From contig CALMDH010000283.1 of NCBI GenBank assembly GCA_937862735.1, positions 1 to 49,312 on the forward strand: a stretch of DNA of 49,312 nt, given 5' to 3'. The stretch comes from M0108 sp937862735. Lineage in GTDB: Bacteria > Pseudomonadota > Gammaproteobacteria > Chromatiales > Chromatiaceae. The notes beneath the pieces are model-generated. The model had not been told where the DNA came from and ran no database searches. It saw only the letters and a program-made list of their open reading frames with translations. This document shows, one piece after another, positions 1 through 6,993 of the stretch; position 1 is the stretch's first letter; each line of letters starts with the position of its first letter. Position numbers and translations under genes: made by a program.

Positions 1-24
1 CCGAATTGGGCACGTCCGGATCTG

Positions 25-61
25 TGGGAGCCGTGGGTGAGTAATCACCCACGGCTACCCA
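25..61. repeat. perfect 12-bp hairpin, possible REP-like element or terminator
   Basis: Arms at 29-40 (AGCCGTGGGTGA) and 45-56 are perfectly complementary around a GTAA loop. With one bulged A the stem extends four more pairs to 25-61. No T-run follows on either strand, so a rho-independent terminator is not obvious. The similar strings CCGAATTGGG (1-10) and CCGAATTTGG (63-72) flank the hairpin, which would fit a small palindromic repeat unit. It lies downstream of the minus-strand operon that ends at 421. Confidence 0.5.
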
Positions 62-420
62 GCCGAATTTGGTCGGTGCGCCCGCCCCGCCCGCGGCACA
101 GGAGCGCCGGCGCTTCACGACCGGGTAATGGCGGCAATGGCGACAAAATGGCAGTGTCTTTGTGGACCCCCCTGTGCCAGCATAGTCATCATGCGGCAAT
201 CATTCAGTCATCATTTGGTCATCATGCGCGGGCCGCGCGGGCCGCGGGGGCCGCGGGGGCCGGCGGAAGGACCGCTCGCGCGGGAGGAGCCGTGACAGGA
301 CAAGGCAACACCGCCGGACGCGTCGCGGGGCACGGTCCGGGGCGGGGGTGGCGGGAGGTGCTGGCCTGGCTGTTGGGCGGGCTCGGCGCGCTCCTCGGCG
401 GCGGCCGCGCGCCACGGGCG
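62..420. other. non-coding stretch downstream of the minus-strand operon
   Basis: I see no convincing gene here; the open frames are low-complexity Arg/Ala/Pro products of GC-rich DNA. The stretch holds an 8-bp inverted repeat GGCACAGG/CCTGTGCC at 95-102 and 171-178, three phased GTCATCAT copies (annotated separately) and a run of CCGCGGGGG-type repeats at about 230-265. Confidence 0.5.
185..225. promoter_or_regulatory. three GTCATCAT direct repeats in helical phase
   Basis: GTCATCAT occurs at 185-192, 207-214 and 218-225. The start-to-start distances are 22 and 11 bp, that is two and one helical turns. OmpR/PhoB-family response regulators bind tandem half-sites about 11 bp apart, and an OmpR-type regulator is encoded 1.2 kb away. 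A close variant, ATGATGATAGAC, lies in the divergent promoter region near 2240-2252. Binding is an inference only. Confidence 0.35.
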
Positions 421-705
421 TCAGTCCCCCGGCGGGCCGAACTGGCGGCGCAGGCGGGCGGCCCGCGTGGCGTGCGCCTGCTGACCTGCGGCGCGGCGTT
501 GCGCCACCTCGGCGGTGGGGGGCTGCCGGGGATGCAACCCGGAGAGGACGACCAAGGCCTCGCAGAACCCGAGGTTCGCCAGTTCGCTGGCGGTGATGGT
601 CAGATGGGGAACGGCGGTGAGCCCGTAGTGCGCGCGGACCGTGGACAGATCGAGATCTGCCAGGCCGCCACGGCTGGGCAGGGGGGGGCGGGACGGGTCG
701 GTCAT
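421..705 (-). CDS. small conserved-looking protein of unknown function (94 aa)
   Basis: I do not recognise this family. The start is well supported: AACGGAGGA lies about 7 bases before the ATG at 705. The middle of the protein (AHYGLTAVPHLTITASEL) has a normal globular composition, unlike antisense frames here, and the C-terminal third is Arg/Ala/Gln-rich and helical. It is the last gene of a minus-strand group after the response regulator and the ClpP-like lipoprotein, 63 bases downstream of the latter. No signal peptide or membrane segment is visible. A role linked to the two-component pair is only positional inference. Confidence 0.6.
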   Translation of the reverse strand: MTDPSRPPLPSRGGLADLDLSTVRAHYGLTAVPHLTITASELANLGFCEALVVLSGLHPRQPPTAEVAQRRAAGQQAHATRAARLRRQFGPPGD

Positions 706-768
706 CGGGGTTCCTCCGTTACAAGGGACGTGCGTCGGGTCCGGGTCGCCGCGCCAGGCCTTCGCCCG

Positions 769-1437
769 TCAGAGGGGGCCGGCGGCGCTGGCGGGCAGCT
801 GCGGGACCACGGCCGTGGCGAGGCGCAGGGTGAGCGCGTCGCGCGGCGACAGCCAGATCATGGCCGCGCGGGGGCGGCGGGTGAGCGGCGCGGTCCAGCG
901 GTGGTCGACGCCCATCTCGGCGAGATAGGCGATCTGCGTCAGCTGCAGCAGGGCGTGATTGTCCCGGCGGTCGAGGTGGTCCGGCAGGGCGTGCGGGTGG
1001 ACCCCGAGGCGCGCGGCCGGGGTGATATAGCGCGCCACCCCGGCCGCCAGCACCTCGATGCAGGCGGAGGCGCACAAGCCGTCGGTCGCGGTGACCTTAC
1101 CGTGGCGGCGCAGATAGTGCCCCAGCTTCCGCCCCTCATGCACCGAGCCGCCGCCACTTTCCAGGATCAGGCCCTCGGCGTAGGTGGCGCGCAGGCGGCG
1201 GATCACCTCGGCGGCAAAGCCGTCCGTCATCGCGCCCTGCACCCGCAGCCAGCGCCCGTGGGGCGGGGCGTCCGCCGCGGCGGCCGCCGGCGGGCGCGTC
1301 GCGTCGCGCGGGGGCGCGCTGCCCGGGCAGCCGGTCACCAGGCCGGCGCAGACGGCGAGGCCGAGCAGGCCCAGGCCCCGGGGGACGCGCGCGTCAGACC
1401 AGGCCCAGCCCTTCCGCAAACCAGTAGCCCTTGCCAT
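769..1437 (-). CDS. ClpP/crotonase-fold lipoprotein, predicted periplasmic protease-like
   Basis: The protein has a lipoprotein signal: a hydrophobic stretch (GLGLLGLAVCAGLVTGC) ends in a VTGC lipobox with Cys at about residue 37. Mature residues about 75-180 have the ClpP/crotonase layout, with LILESGGGSVHEGRKLG (oxyanion loop region), then GLCASACIEVLAAG with the small residues around the expected nucleophile Ser, and VHPHAL. Such periplasmic ClpP-like proteins are common but mostly uncharacterised, and proteolytic activity is not proven. The start is uncertain: ATG at 1467, ATG at 1437 and TTG at 1419 are all possible, and each overlaps the end of the response regulator gene (stop at 1394-1396). 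I chose 1437. The overlap suggests translational coupling. Confidence 0.7.
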   Translation of the reverse strand: MARATGLRKGWAWSDARVPRGLGLLGLAVCAGLVTGCPGSAPPRDATRPPAAAAADAPPHGRWLRVQGAMTDGFAAEVIRRLRATYAEGLILESGGGSVHEGRKLGHYLRRHGKVTATDGLCASACIEVLAAGVARYITPAARLGVHPHALPDHLDRRDNHALLQLTQIAYLAEMGVDHRWTAPLTRRPRAAMIWLSPRDALTLRLATAVVPQLPASAAGPL

Positions 1438-2059
1438 GTTCGGTGCGCAGCGGCAGATGCTGGCCATGGGTCACCCGCCAGCGCCGGCGCAACCGGCTGA
1501 CCAGCTGATCGAGGCGGCGCATGTCGTAATCGCGCCAGTTGTGGCCCAAGGCGGCGACGACCTCCTTGCGCGGGATGATCTGGCCGGGGGCCTTGGCCAG
1601 GGTGACGAGGAAACCCACTTCGGTCTCGTTCAACGCCAACAGCTGTTCCCCCGGACTGACCAGCTCGCGGCGCAGGGCATCGACCGCCCAGCCGCCAAAG
1701 CCGAGGCGCCGCGCCAGCGCCGCGAGATGCGCATGCAACTCCGGCAGGCGCAGCGGTTTGACAAAATACTGGTCCGCGCCCTTGGCCAGGCCGGTCAGCC
1801 GGTCATCGAGGGCGCCCCGCGCGGTCAGGACGATCACCCCGGCGCGCGGCGCTTCCCGCCGCACGCGCAGCAGGGCCTCCATGCCGTCGCCATCCGGCAG
1901 ATGCAGATCGAGCACGGCGATCTGTAGCTGGTTTATGAGCGGCATAAACGCCGCCAGCGTCCCCGCCTGCACGACGTCATGCCCGCCGTGCAGGGTCAGG
2001 TAGCGGGCCATGTGCCCGCGCAGATCCGCATCGTCTTCGAGTAGCGCGACTCGACACAT
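1394..2059 (-). CDS. OmpR/PhoB-type response regulator
   Basis: The 221-residue length is normal for the family. An N-terminal receiver (about 1-120) has the acidic pair in LLEDDADL, the phospho-acceptor Asp51 in AVLDLHLPDGDG, a Thr in VLTARG and the conserved Lys in YFVKPL. A C-terminal winged helix (about 130-218) has the typical RRELVSPG, LNETEVGFLVTL, DYDMRRLDQLVSRLRRR and GKGYWF elements. The start is the ATG at 2059 rather than the one at 2065, because AGGGGG lies about 7 bases before it; longer frames to 2257 lack family similarity. The gene is divergent from the sensor kinase at 2273, so the two probably form a two-component system. The regulated genes are unknown. Confidence 0.9.
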   Translation of the reverse strand: MCRVALLEDDADLRGHMARYLTLHGGHDVVQAGTLAAFMPLINQLQIAVLDLHLPDGDGMEALLRVRREAPRAGVIVLTARGALDDRLTGLAKGADQYFVKPLRLPELHAHLAALARRLGFGGWAVDALRRELVSPGEQLLALNETEVGFLVTLAKAPGQIIPRKEVVAALGHNWRDYDMRRLDQLVSRLRRRWRVTHGQHLPLRTEHGKGYWFAEGLGLV

Positions 2060-2272
2060 AACCATTCCCCCTTGCGTGTACTTCCCCGGCGCATACGGCC
2101 TCCCCGGGGGGCGCTGGCGGCGGCCGAAACACCGCCGCTCTGACCGGGTGCGCCCGGCCGGCGCCGATGACGCACCGGCCGGGCGGAGACCCGGGAATCC
2201 CTCCCCCAGGAAAGCCAGGAAATGGTACGCTATTCGGTCAGATGATGATAGACACAAGGGGGGAGGCCACGC
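2060..2272. promoter_or_regulatory. divergent promoter region of the two-component pair
   Basis: This 213-bp stretch separates the response regulator (minus) from the sensor kinase (plus), so it should hold both promoters. It is GC-rich except for an AT-richer part at about 2215-2260 containing GGTACGCTATTCGG and ATGATGATAGACAC. I could not assign -35/-10 boxes with confidence. Strong ribosome-binding sites lie at both ends (AGGGGG before 2059, AAGGGGGGAGG before 2273). Confidence 0.4.
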
Positions 2273-4438
2273 ATGGTCAGACAGGCGGTAAGACAGGTCG
2301 CCCGCGCCGGCGGCCGGGGGTCAGCCCCGCCGCGGCGCGCCGTCTCCCCCGGGGCCGCGCGGCCGCCGCTACTCCGGGCGCTCTTACTCCTGATCACCTT
2401 CCTGTCCGGCCCGGACCTGGCGGCGATGTATACGCACGATGCCACGGGACTGCACGCCGGGGTGCGACTGTTTCAGATTCGTGCGGACGCGCCGGGCGAC
2501 CTGGCGCAGCCCGCGGCGGTTTATCGCTTGCCGGCGGCGGCATTCGACCCGGTGGACGCCGCGGACCTGCACCTGGAGCCGCACCCGCGGGGCGTCTGGC
2601 TCAAGCTCGAGCTGCCGCCGGCGCTGCAGGACGGCTCACGGGTGTGGCTGCAGATCCAGGCCCCCCCGCGCGCGCGGATCGTCGTCTACGATCCCCACGA
2701 GCCGGACTGGCGCCCCGCGGCGGCCAACGGCGCGCCGCGCGCGGCGCCGGGCAACCTGGCGGCGGTCACCCAGGTAGTGACGTTGCGGCCTTACGGTCCG
2801 CGCCCGGTGCTGCTGCACGTGACGGTGGCGCGGCCCGCCACCCTGGCCCTGCAGCTATGGCATCCCGAGCCCTGGACGGAACGGCAGATGCGCCAGGATT
2901 TTGCCTGGGGGCTGTATTTCGGCCTGATGCTCGCCACGCTGGCCTTTGCCACGCTGACGGCGGCCCTGCTCCAGGCGCCGGAGATCCGCGCCATCGCCGC
3001 CGTGCTGGCGGCGGCGATCGTCCTCGCCCTGAGCAACGGCTTCACTTCCTGGCTGTGGCTGGCGGATTATCCCGACCTCGCCTGGAGCCTGCGGGAACTG
3101 GCGGTGGTGGGGTTCTTCGTCACCGCCGCCTGGTCGACCCGCGCCGGGCTGCGCGACCCCGCCGTCCCGCCCGGGCGGCGGCGCCTGATCACCGCCCTGC
3201 TGGGGGTGACGGCCATCGGCGGCGCGTGGCTGGTCCTGCTCGACGCCCCCACCGCCGCCGTGCGCGGCGCCTTTGGCCTCTGGCTGGTGATCTCCCTCGC
3301 CGCCCTGCGCCAGAGCGGGGCGCGGTGGCGCGCGGCCGGCGCCCCCTACCAGTACCTCACCCTGCTGCTCGGCTGGCAGATCCTCGGCGGGGTCGCCCTG
3401 TTCGTCGTCATCGACGGCCATGCCCACGCCCCCGCCGCCTTCGCCGCGCTCTGGCAAGCCAGCCTCATCGTCCTGGCCGTGGCGCTGGGGGTGGTGACGC
3501 TGTGGCGCATCCGCGCCGATCATCACCGCCGGCTCCAGGAGAACACCGCCGCCCTGCTGTCCTCGGAGCAGGCGCGGACGCTGCTCGACGCGCAGGTCAA
3601 GGCCCGTACCGGCGCCCTCAACACGGCTTTGCACCAGCTGATGGCGGCATTGGCGCGGGAACGGGAGGCCCGGGCCCGGCGCCACGAGTTCCTGTGCAGC
3701 GCCGCCCATGACCTGCGCACCCCGCTGGCGGTGCTGCTGGCCACGCTCGATAATCTCCTGGCCGATGCGCCGGCCACCACCCCGCCGGCGGTCCGCGCCG
3801 ACTATGACCTGCTCGCGCGCACCTGCCAGCGGCTGGTGGCCACCGTCGACCAGCATCTGGCGCCTACCAGCGGCGCGCTGGCCGCGGACGCCCAGGCTCG
3901 CCGGGCGCCGTGCGCGCTGACCGCCCTGCTGCGGGACACCGTCGACGCCGCCCGGGTGCTGGCCCCGGACCACCGCTTCGTGATTCAGACCGCCGGGCTG
4001 CCGGCGCAGTTTGCCTGCGACCCCGAGATGACGCGCGTGGCGCTGCGCAACCTGGTGGATAACGCCGCCAAGTACACGCCGCCCGGGACGACGATCGAGG
4101 TCCGGGGCGGGCGGGTCGGTCAGCGCGCGTCCGATGCGGTGTGGCTGGCGGTTACGGATAACGGCCCGGGGGTGACGGCGGCGGAACAGGCGGCGCTGTT
4201 CACCCCCCAGTTTCGCGGCGCCAATGCCGCCGGGCGGCCCGGCCAGGGACTGGGCCTGGCGCTCGCCCGGCGCATGATCGAGCACCAGGGCGGCCTGTTG
4301 ACCGTCGCCGCCGCCCCGGGGACCGGCTTGACCTGCCACATCTGGCTGCCGGGGACGGTCGTGGCGCGGGAGCCGCCGCCGGACGCCGCGGCGCTGCCGC
4401 TGCCGCCCGTGCCGGCCGCCGTCCCGTCGCCCGGGTAA
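2273..4438 (+). CDS. 7TMR-DISM sensor histidine kinase
   Basis: A 721-residue inner-membrane sensor kinase. An N-terminal hydrophobic segment (about 32-51) is followed by a periplasmic domain (about 55-205) like the 7TMR-DISM extracellular type, then a seven-helix membrane region (about 209-415), a coiled-coil linker (about 420-465) and the kinase core. The H-box is AAHDLRTPLAVLL with His479, the N-box is NLVDNAAKYT, and the G boxes are DNGPGV and GQGLGLALA. A Pro/Ala-rich tail ends the protein. No receiver or PAS domain is seen. AAGGGGGGAGG about 8 bases before the ATG supports the start. The cognate partner is most likely the divergent OmpR-type regulator; the ligand is unknown. Confidence 0.9.
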   Translation: MVRQAVRQVARAGGRGSAPPRRAVSPGAARPPLLRALLLLITFLSGPDLAAMYTHDATGLHAGVRLFQIRADAPGDLAQPAAVYRLPAAAFDPVDAADLHLEPHPRGVWLKLELPPALQDGSRVWLQIQAPPRARIVVYDPHEPDWRPAAANGAPRAAPGNLAAVTQVVTLRPYGPRPVLLHVTVARPATLALQLWHPEPWTERQMRQDFAWGLYFGLMLATLAFATLTAALLQAPEIRAIAAVLAAAIVLALSNGFTSWLWLADYPDLAWSLRELAVVGFFVTAAWSTRAGLRDPAVPPGRRRLITALLGVTAIGGAWLVLLDAPTAAVRGAFGLWLVISLAALRQSGARWRAAGAPYQYLTLLLGWQILGGVALFVVIDGHAHAPAAFAALWQASLIVLAVALGVVTLWRIRADHHRRLQENTAALLSSEQARTLLDAQVKARTGALNTALHQLMAALAREREARARRHEFLCSAAHDLRTPLAVLLATLDNLLADAPATTPPAVRADYDLLARTCQRLVATVDQHLAPTSGALAADAQARRAPCALTALLRDTVDAARVLAPDHRFVIQTAGLPAQFACDPEMTRVALRNLVDNAAKYTPPGTTIEVRGGRVGQRASDAVWLAVTDNGPGVTAAEQAALFTPQFRGANAAGRPGQGLGLALARRMIEHQGGLLTVAAAPGTGLTCHIWLPGTVVAREPPPDAAALPLPPVPAAVPSPG

Positions 4439-4562
4439 CCCCCCGCGGGCCGGTTGGGGCGGCGCCGTTCCCCAGCCCGCTACCCGCGCTTTGGTGGTCA
4501 CCAGGCGGCGCTTTCCCGGCGCCAGAGGACAGCGCTTTTGTTCTTTGCTCGTGAGGTGCTTT

Positions 4563-5228
4563 ATGCACGAAGCCACGTCGCTTCCTCCAGGGGTCATCGC
4601 CTTCCAGACCCGCCAGATTGACGCGCAGCGCACGGCGTTATGTCTGCCGTCCTTTGCGCGGATCAGCCGGCTGGATTTTTGGCAGTGGCCGCTGGCCACG
4701 CGGGCGCAGGCGCGCGGGTTATTGCGGCAAACCACGCAGGAATGCGCCGCCGCCCTCGCGGCGACGACCGCCCGGCGTATCGAGCTGTGGCCCGCGGACA
4801 GCGCCCTGCGCTCCACCCGGCCCGGCGAGCTGCTCTATGCCGATGAACGGGCCTTGCAACGCGCCGGCTTTGACGCCGCCGCCTTTGCCGCCGCCGGCGG
4901 CGATTTGCTCGCGTTTGGCCACGGCGTGGCCCGGCACGCCGGGGATCCCCGCGAGGTGGCCTTCGTCACGGAACACTACCCGGAGGACGGCGCCCTGGCC
5001 TGGTGGAGCTTCTTCATCGAGATCGATCCCCGCTTCATCCTGACCCTGGATGCCGTCTATCCCTTTGGCCTGGCGCCGGCAGCGGCTGCCGCCCGCCTGC
5101 GCGAGCTGCGTCGCCGCTGGCTCGGGGTGCCGCGACGGGGCGCACCGGCGTGGCGGGGGGCGGCCGCGCCCGGGGTCCGGCGGTGCGCGGCGCGCCACGG
5201 CGGGCCCGGGGCCGCGGGAGCCCCCTAG
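4563..5228 (+). CDS. unknown protein, 221 aa
   Basis: I do not recognise this family. The start is the ATG at 4563, with GTGAGG about 7 bases upstream. Residues 1-190 look like a soluble globular protein, with SRLDFWQWPLATRAQARGLL and a strand-rich part ending in WWSFFIEIDPRFILTLDAVY; the last 30 residues are low-complexity Arg/Ala/Gly. No signal peptide is visible. Its stop codon overlaps that of the convergent LpoA-like gene: the CTAG at 5225-5228 gives a stop on both strands. Confidence 0.6.
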   Translation: MHEATSLPPGVIAFQTRQIDAQRTALCLPSFARISRLDFWQWPLATRAQARGLLRQTTQECAAALAATTARRIELWPADSALRSTRPGELLYADERALQRAGFDAAAFAAAGGDLLAFGHGVARHAGDPREVAFVTEHYPEDGALAWWSFFIEIDPRFILTLDAVYPFGLAPAAAAARLRELRRRWLGVPRRGAPAWRGAAAPGVRRCAARHGGPGAAGAP

Positions 5229-6634
5229 CGGGGCGGCGCCGCCGGCGGCGGGGCCGGGGGGGCGGGCGGCAGGGTCGCCGGCGCCACCTGGCCGTCATGG
5301 AGGCGACCGAGCATCCACTCGCGCTCGATCCGCCCCCCGGGACCCAGGCGCAGCCAGCCCGTGGCGCCGGCCAGCGAGCGCCCGGGGCGCCGCGCCAGCC
5401 AGTGGATGTTCTGCGCCAGGCGGTAACTGTCCACGGCCAGGGCAAACAAGCGCGGATCGGCGCGCCGGTAGGCGGCGGGAAAACCGGGCGTGGTGCTCGG
5501 GACCCCGTCCATCTTCAGCGCCCGCCCCGCCCAGTCCAGGGTGTGGCCATGGGAGTGATACGCGGCCGTATCGCGCAGGGTCGCCGGCCACGCCGGCCCG
5601 CCGGCGCGCTGGAAGACGGTGCGCGGCACCTGCGGGTCGATCATCCACGGCACATCGACGACATAGAGCCCGTTCACCGGCCGCTCGGGGTCATTGGCGT
5701 GGGAGGTGGCCACCAGGGGCACCTCGTGCACCCCGGCCGCCGGGAGGGCGACGGCCAGCGCGGCGAGTCCGGCGCGGGAGCCGGCCAGGAACACGCTGTC
5801 GCCGGCGCGCACCGGCAGCGGGGCGACGCCGGGGGCCGGCGGCGGACCCGGGGGGACCACCCGCGCCGCGGCCACCGCCGCCGCCGCTGCGCGGGCGCCG
5901 TCCGGCGTGGGGGCAAAGGCGTCGATGAGCACCGGCCGCGCCCCGGCCAGGCGCGCGAGCTCGGCGAGGAACCCGTCGCGGGCGCGCTCACCGACCCGCG
6001 AGGCTTCCGTCACCACGAACGGCCGGCGATAGCCGGCGCGGTAGAGCTGTTGCGCGGCGGCGCGCCCCTCGTCCTCGAGCGGCAAGGCCAGCTGGAACAG
6101 CAGCGGCTCCTGCCACCAGCCCCAGTCGGCGGTATTGAGGGCGATGGTGGCGACCTCCAGCGGCTGGGTGCGGGCCAGCTGGCGCACCGCGTCCGCCGCC
6201 AGCGGACCGATGATCACCTGCGCGCCCTCGGCCTGCGCCTGACGGTAGGCCGCCGCCACGTCCGGATAATCCTCCAGGGCGTAGAAGGTCAGCGCCCCGC
6301 GCTGCGCGGGATCGGCGCTGGCGGCGGCGGTGAGCAGGCCGGCCTGCAGGCTGTCACGCAGGCGGGGTGAGGCGCCGGCCGCGGGCAGAAGCACGGCGAT
6401 GCGCCGCCCGGCGCCGTCTTTCGCCGCCCAGGGGCCGGCGGTGGCGACCGCGTCGCGGCGGACCTGTTCGGCGCGGTGGATGCGGTCAAACTGCCCTTCG
6501 TCATAGACCGGCGCCGGGGGCAACGCCGCGGGGTCGTCCGGGTCGTTCCCCCACCCCCAACTGCCGCAGCCGGCCAAGGCCAGCGCGGCGGTCAGGGCCA
6601 GGGCGCCGGCCGCGAAGCGGTAGGCATGCGTCAT
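5225..6634 (-). CDS. LpoA-like lipoprotein (penicillin-binding protein activator family)
   Basis: The 469-residue protein begins with a lipoprotein signal (residues 1-22, ending LALAGC). It continues with a bilobed periplasmic-binding-protein-like fold seen in LpoA: RRIAVLLPAAG, LRDSLQAGLLTAA, QVIIGPLAADAVRQLA, TIALNTA, PFVVTEASRVGERARDGFLAE and SVFLAGSRAG. In Enterobacteria LpoA is an outer-membrane lipoprotein that activates PBP1a; here that role is inferred from fold and family only. The usual N-terminal TPR domain of LpoA is missing, as the length shows. Start at 6634 with GAGGA about 9 bases upstream. The end is a Pro/Ala-rich tail. It is convergent with the gene at 4563. Confidence 0.75.
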   Translation of the reverse strand: MTHAYRFAAGALALTAALALAGCGSWGWGNDPDDPAALPPAPVYDEGQFDRIHRAEQVRRDAVATAGPWAAKDGAGRRIAVLLPAAGASPRLRDSLQAGLLTAAASADPAQRGALTFYALEDYPDVAAAYRQAQAEGAQVIIGPLAADAVRQLARTQPLEVATIALNTADWGWWQEPLLFQLALPLEDEGRAAAQQLYRAGYRRPFVVTEASRVGERARDGFLAELARLAGARPVLIDAFAPTPDGARAAAAAVAAARVVPPGPPPAPGVAPLPVRAGDSVFLAGSRAGLAALAVALPAAGVHEVPLVATSHANDPERPVNGLYVVDVPWMIDPQVPRTVFQRAGGPAWPATLRDTAAYHSHGHTLDWAGRALKMDGVPSTTPGFPAAYRRADPRLFALAVDSYRLAQNIHWLARRPGRSLAGATGWLRLGPGGRIEREWMLGRLHDGQVAPATLPPAPPAPPPAAPPR

Positions 6635-6717
6635 AGGGATCTTCCTCGGTGGCGGGAAACAGGGGGCCCCGGCGGCCGGGGACCGGCGGGAGGGGCGGCG
6701 GGCGGGGGTCATGGCCG

Positions 6718-6993
6718 TTACCACCCGTTGACGACGGACAGGCCGGCCAGGAGCAGGGTGGTCAGCCCCCAGCCGGCGGCGGCCGCCACCGCCTGGATGA
6801 GGACGGCGCGCCCACCGCCCCGCGCGCCCCACAGCCAGGCGTTGGCGGCGGCGGCGATGGCGGCGAACAGGGTCAGGGCCTCGCCATAGGTCAGGCGGCT
6901 GTCCTGGACCAGCCAGGCCAGGCCCACCACCACGAGGGCGAGGAGGACGCCGACGACCTGGGCGTCCAGGGGGTGCGGGGGACGAAGGTGCAT
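6718..6993 (-). CDS. small membrane protein, 91 aa
   Basis: A short protein with about three hydrophobic segments: AQVVGVLLALVVVGLAWLV, ALTLFAAIAAAANAWLW and AVAAAAGWGLTTLLLAGLSV. Its ATG (6993-6991) overlaps the TGA stop of the 1378-residue membrane protein by one base (TGATG), so it is almost certainly translationally coupled to it and probably works with it. The family is not recognised. Confidence 0.65.
   Translation of the reverse strand: MHLRPPHPLDAQVVGVLLALVVVGLAWLVQDSRLTYGEALTLFAAIAAAANAWLWGARGGGRAVLIQAVAAAAGWGLTTLLLAGLSVVNGW

Noticed and set aside
37..1500. Long plus-strand open frame
   Set aside because: Arg/Gly/Ala-rich product antisense to the ClpP-like and response regulator genes; no ribosome-binding site and no family features.
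2855..4816. 653-codon minus-strand open frame
   Set aside because: Antisense to the histidine kinase with a biased Gly/Arg/Gln composition.
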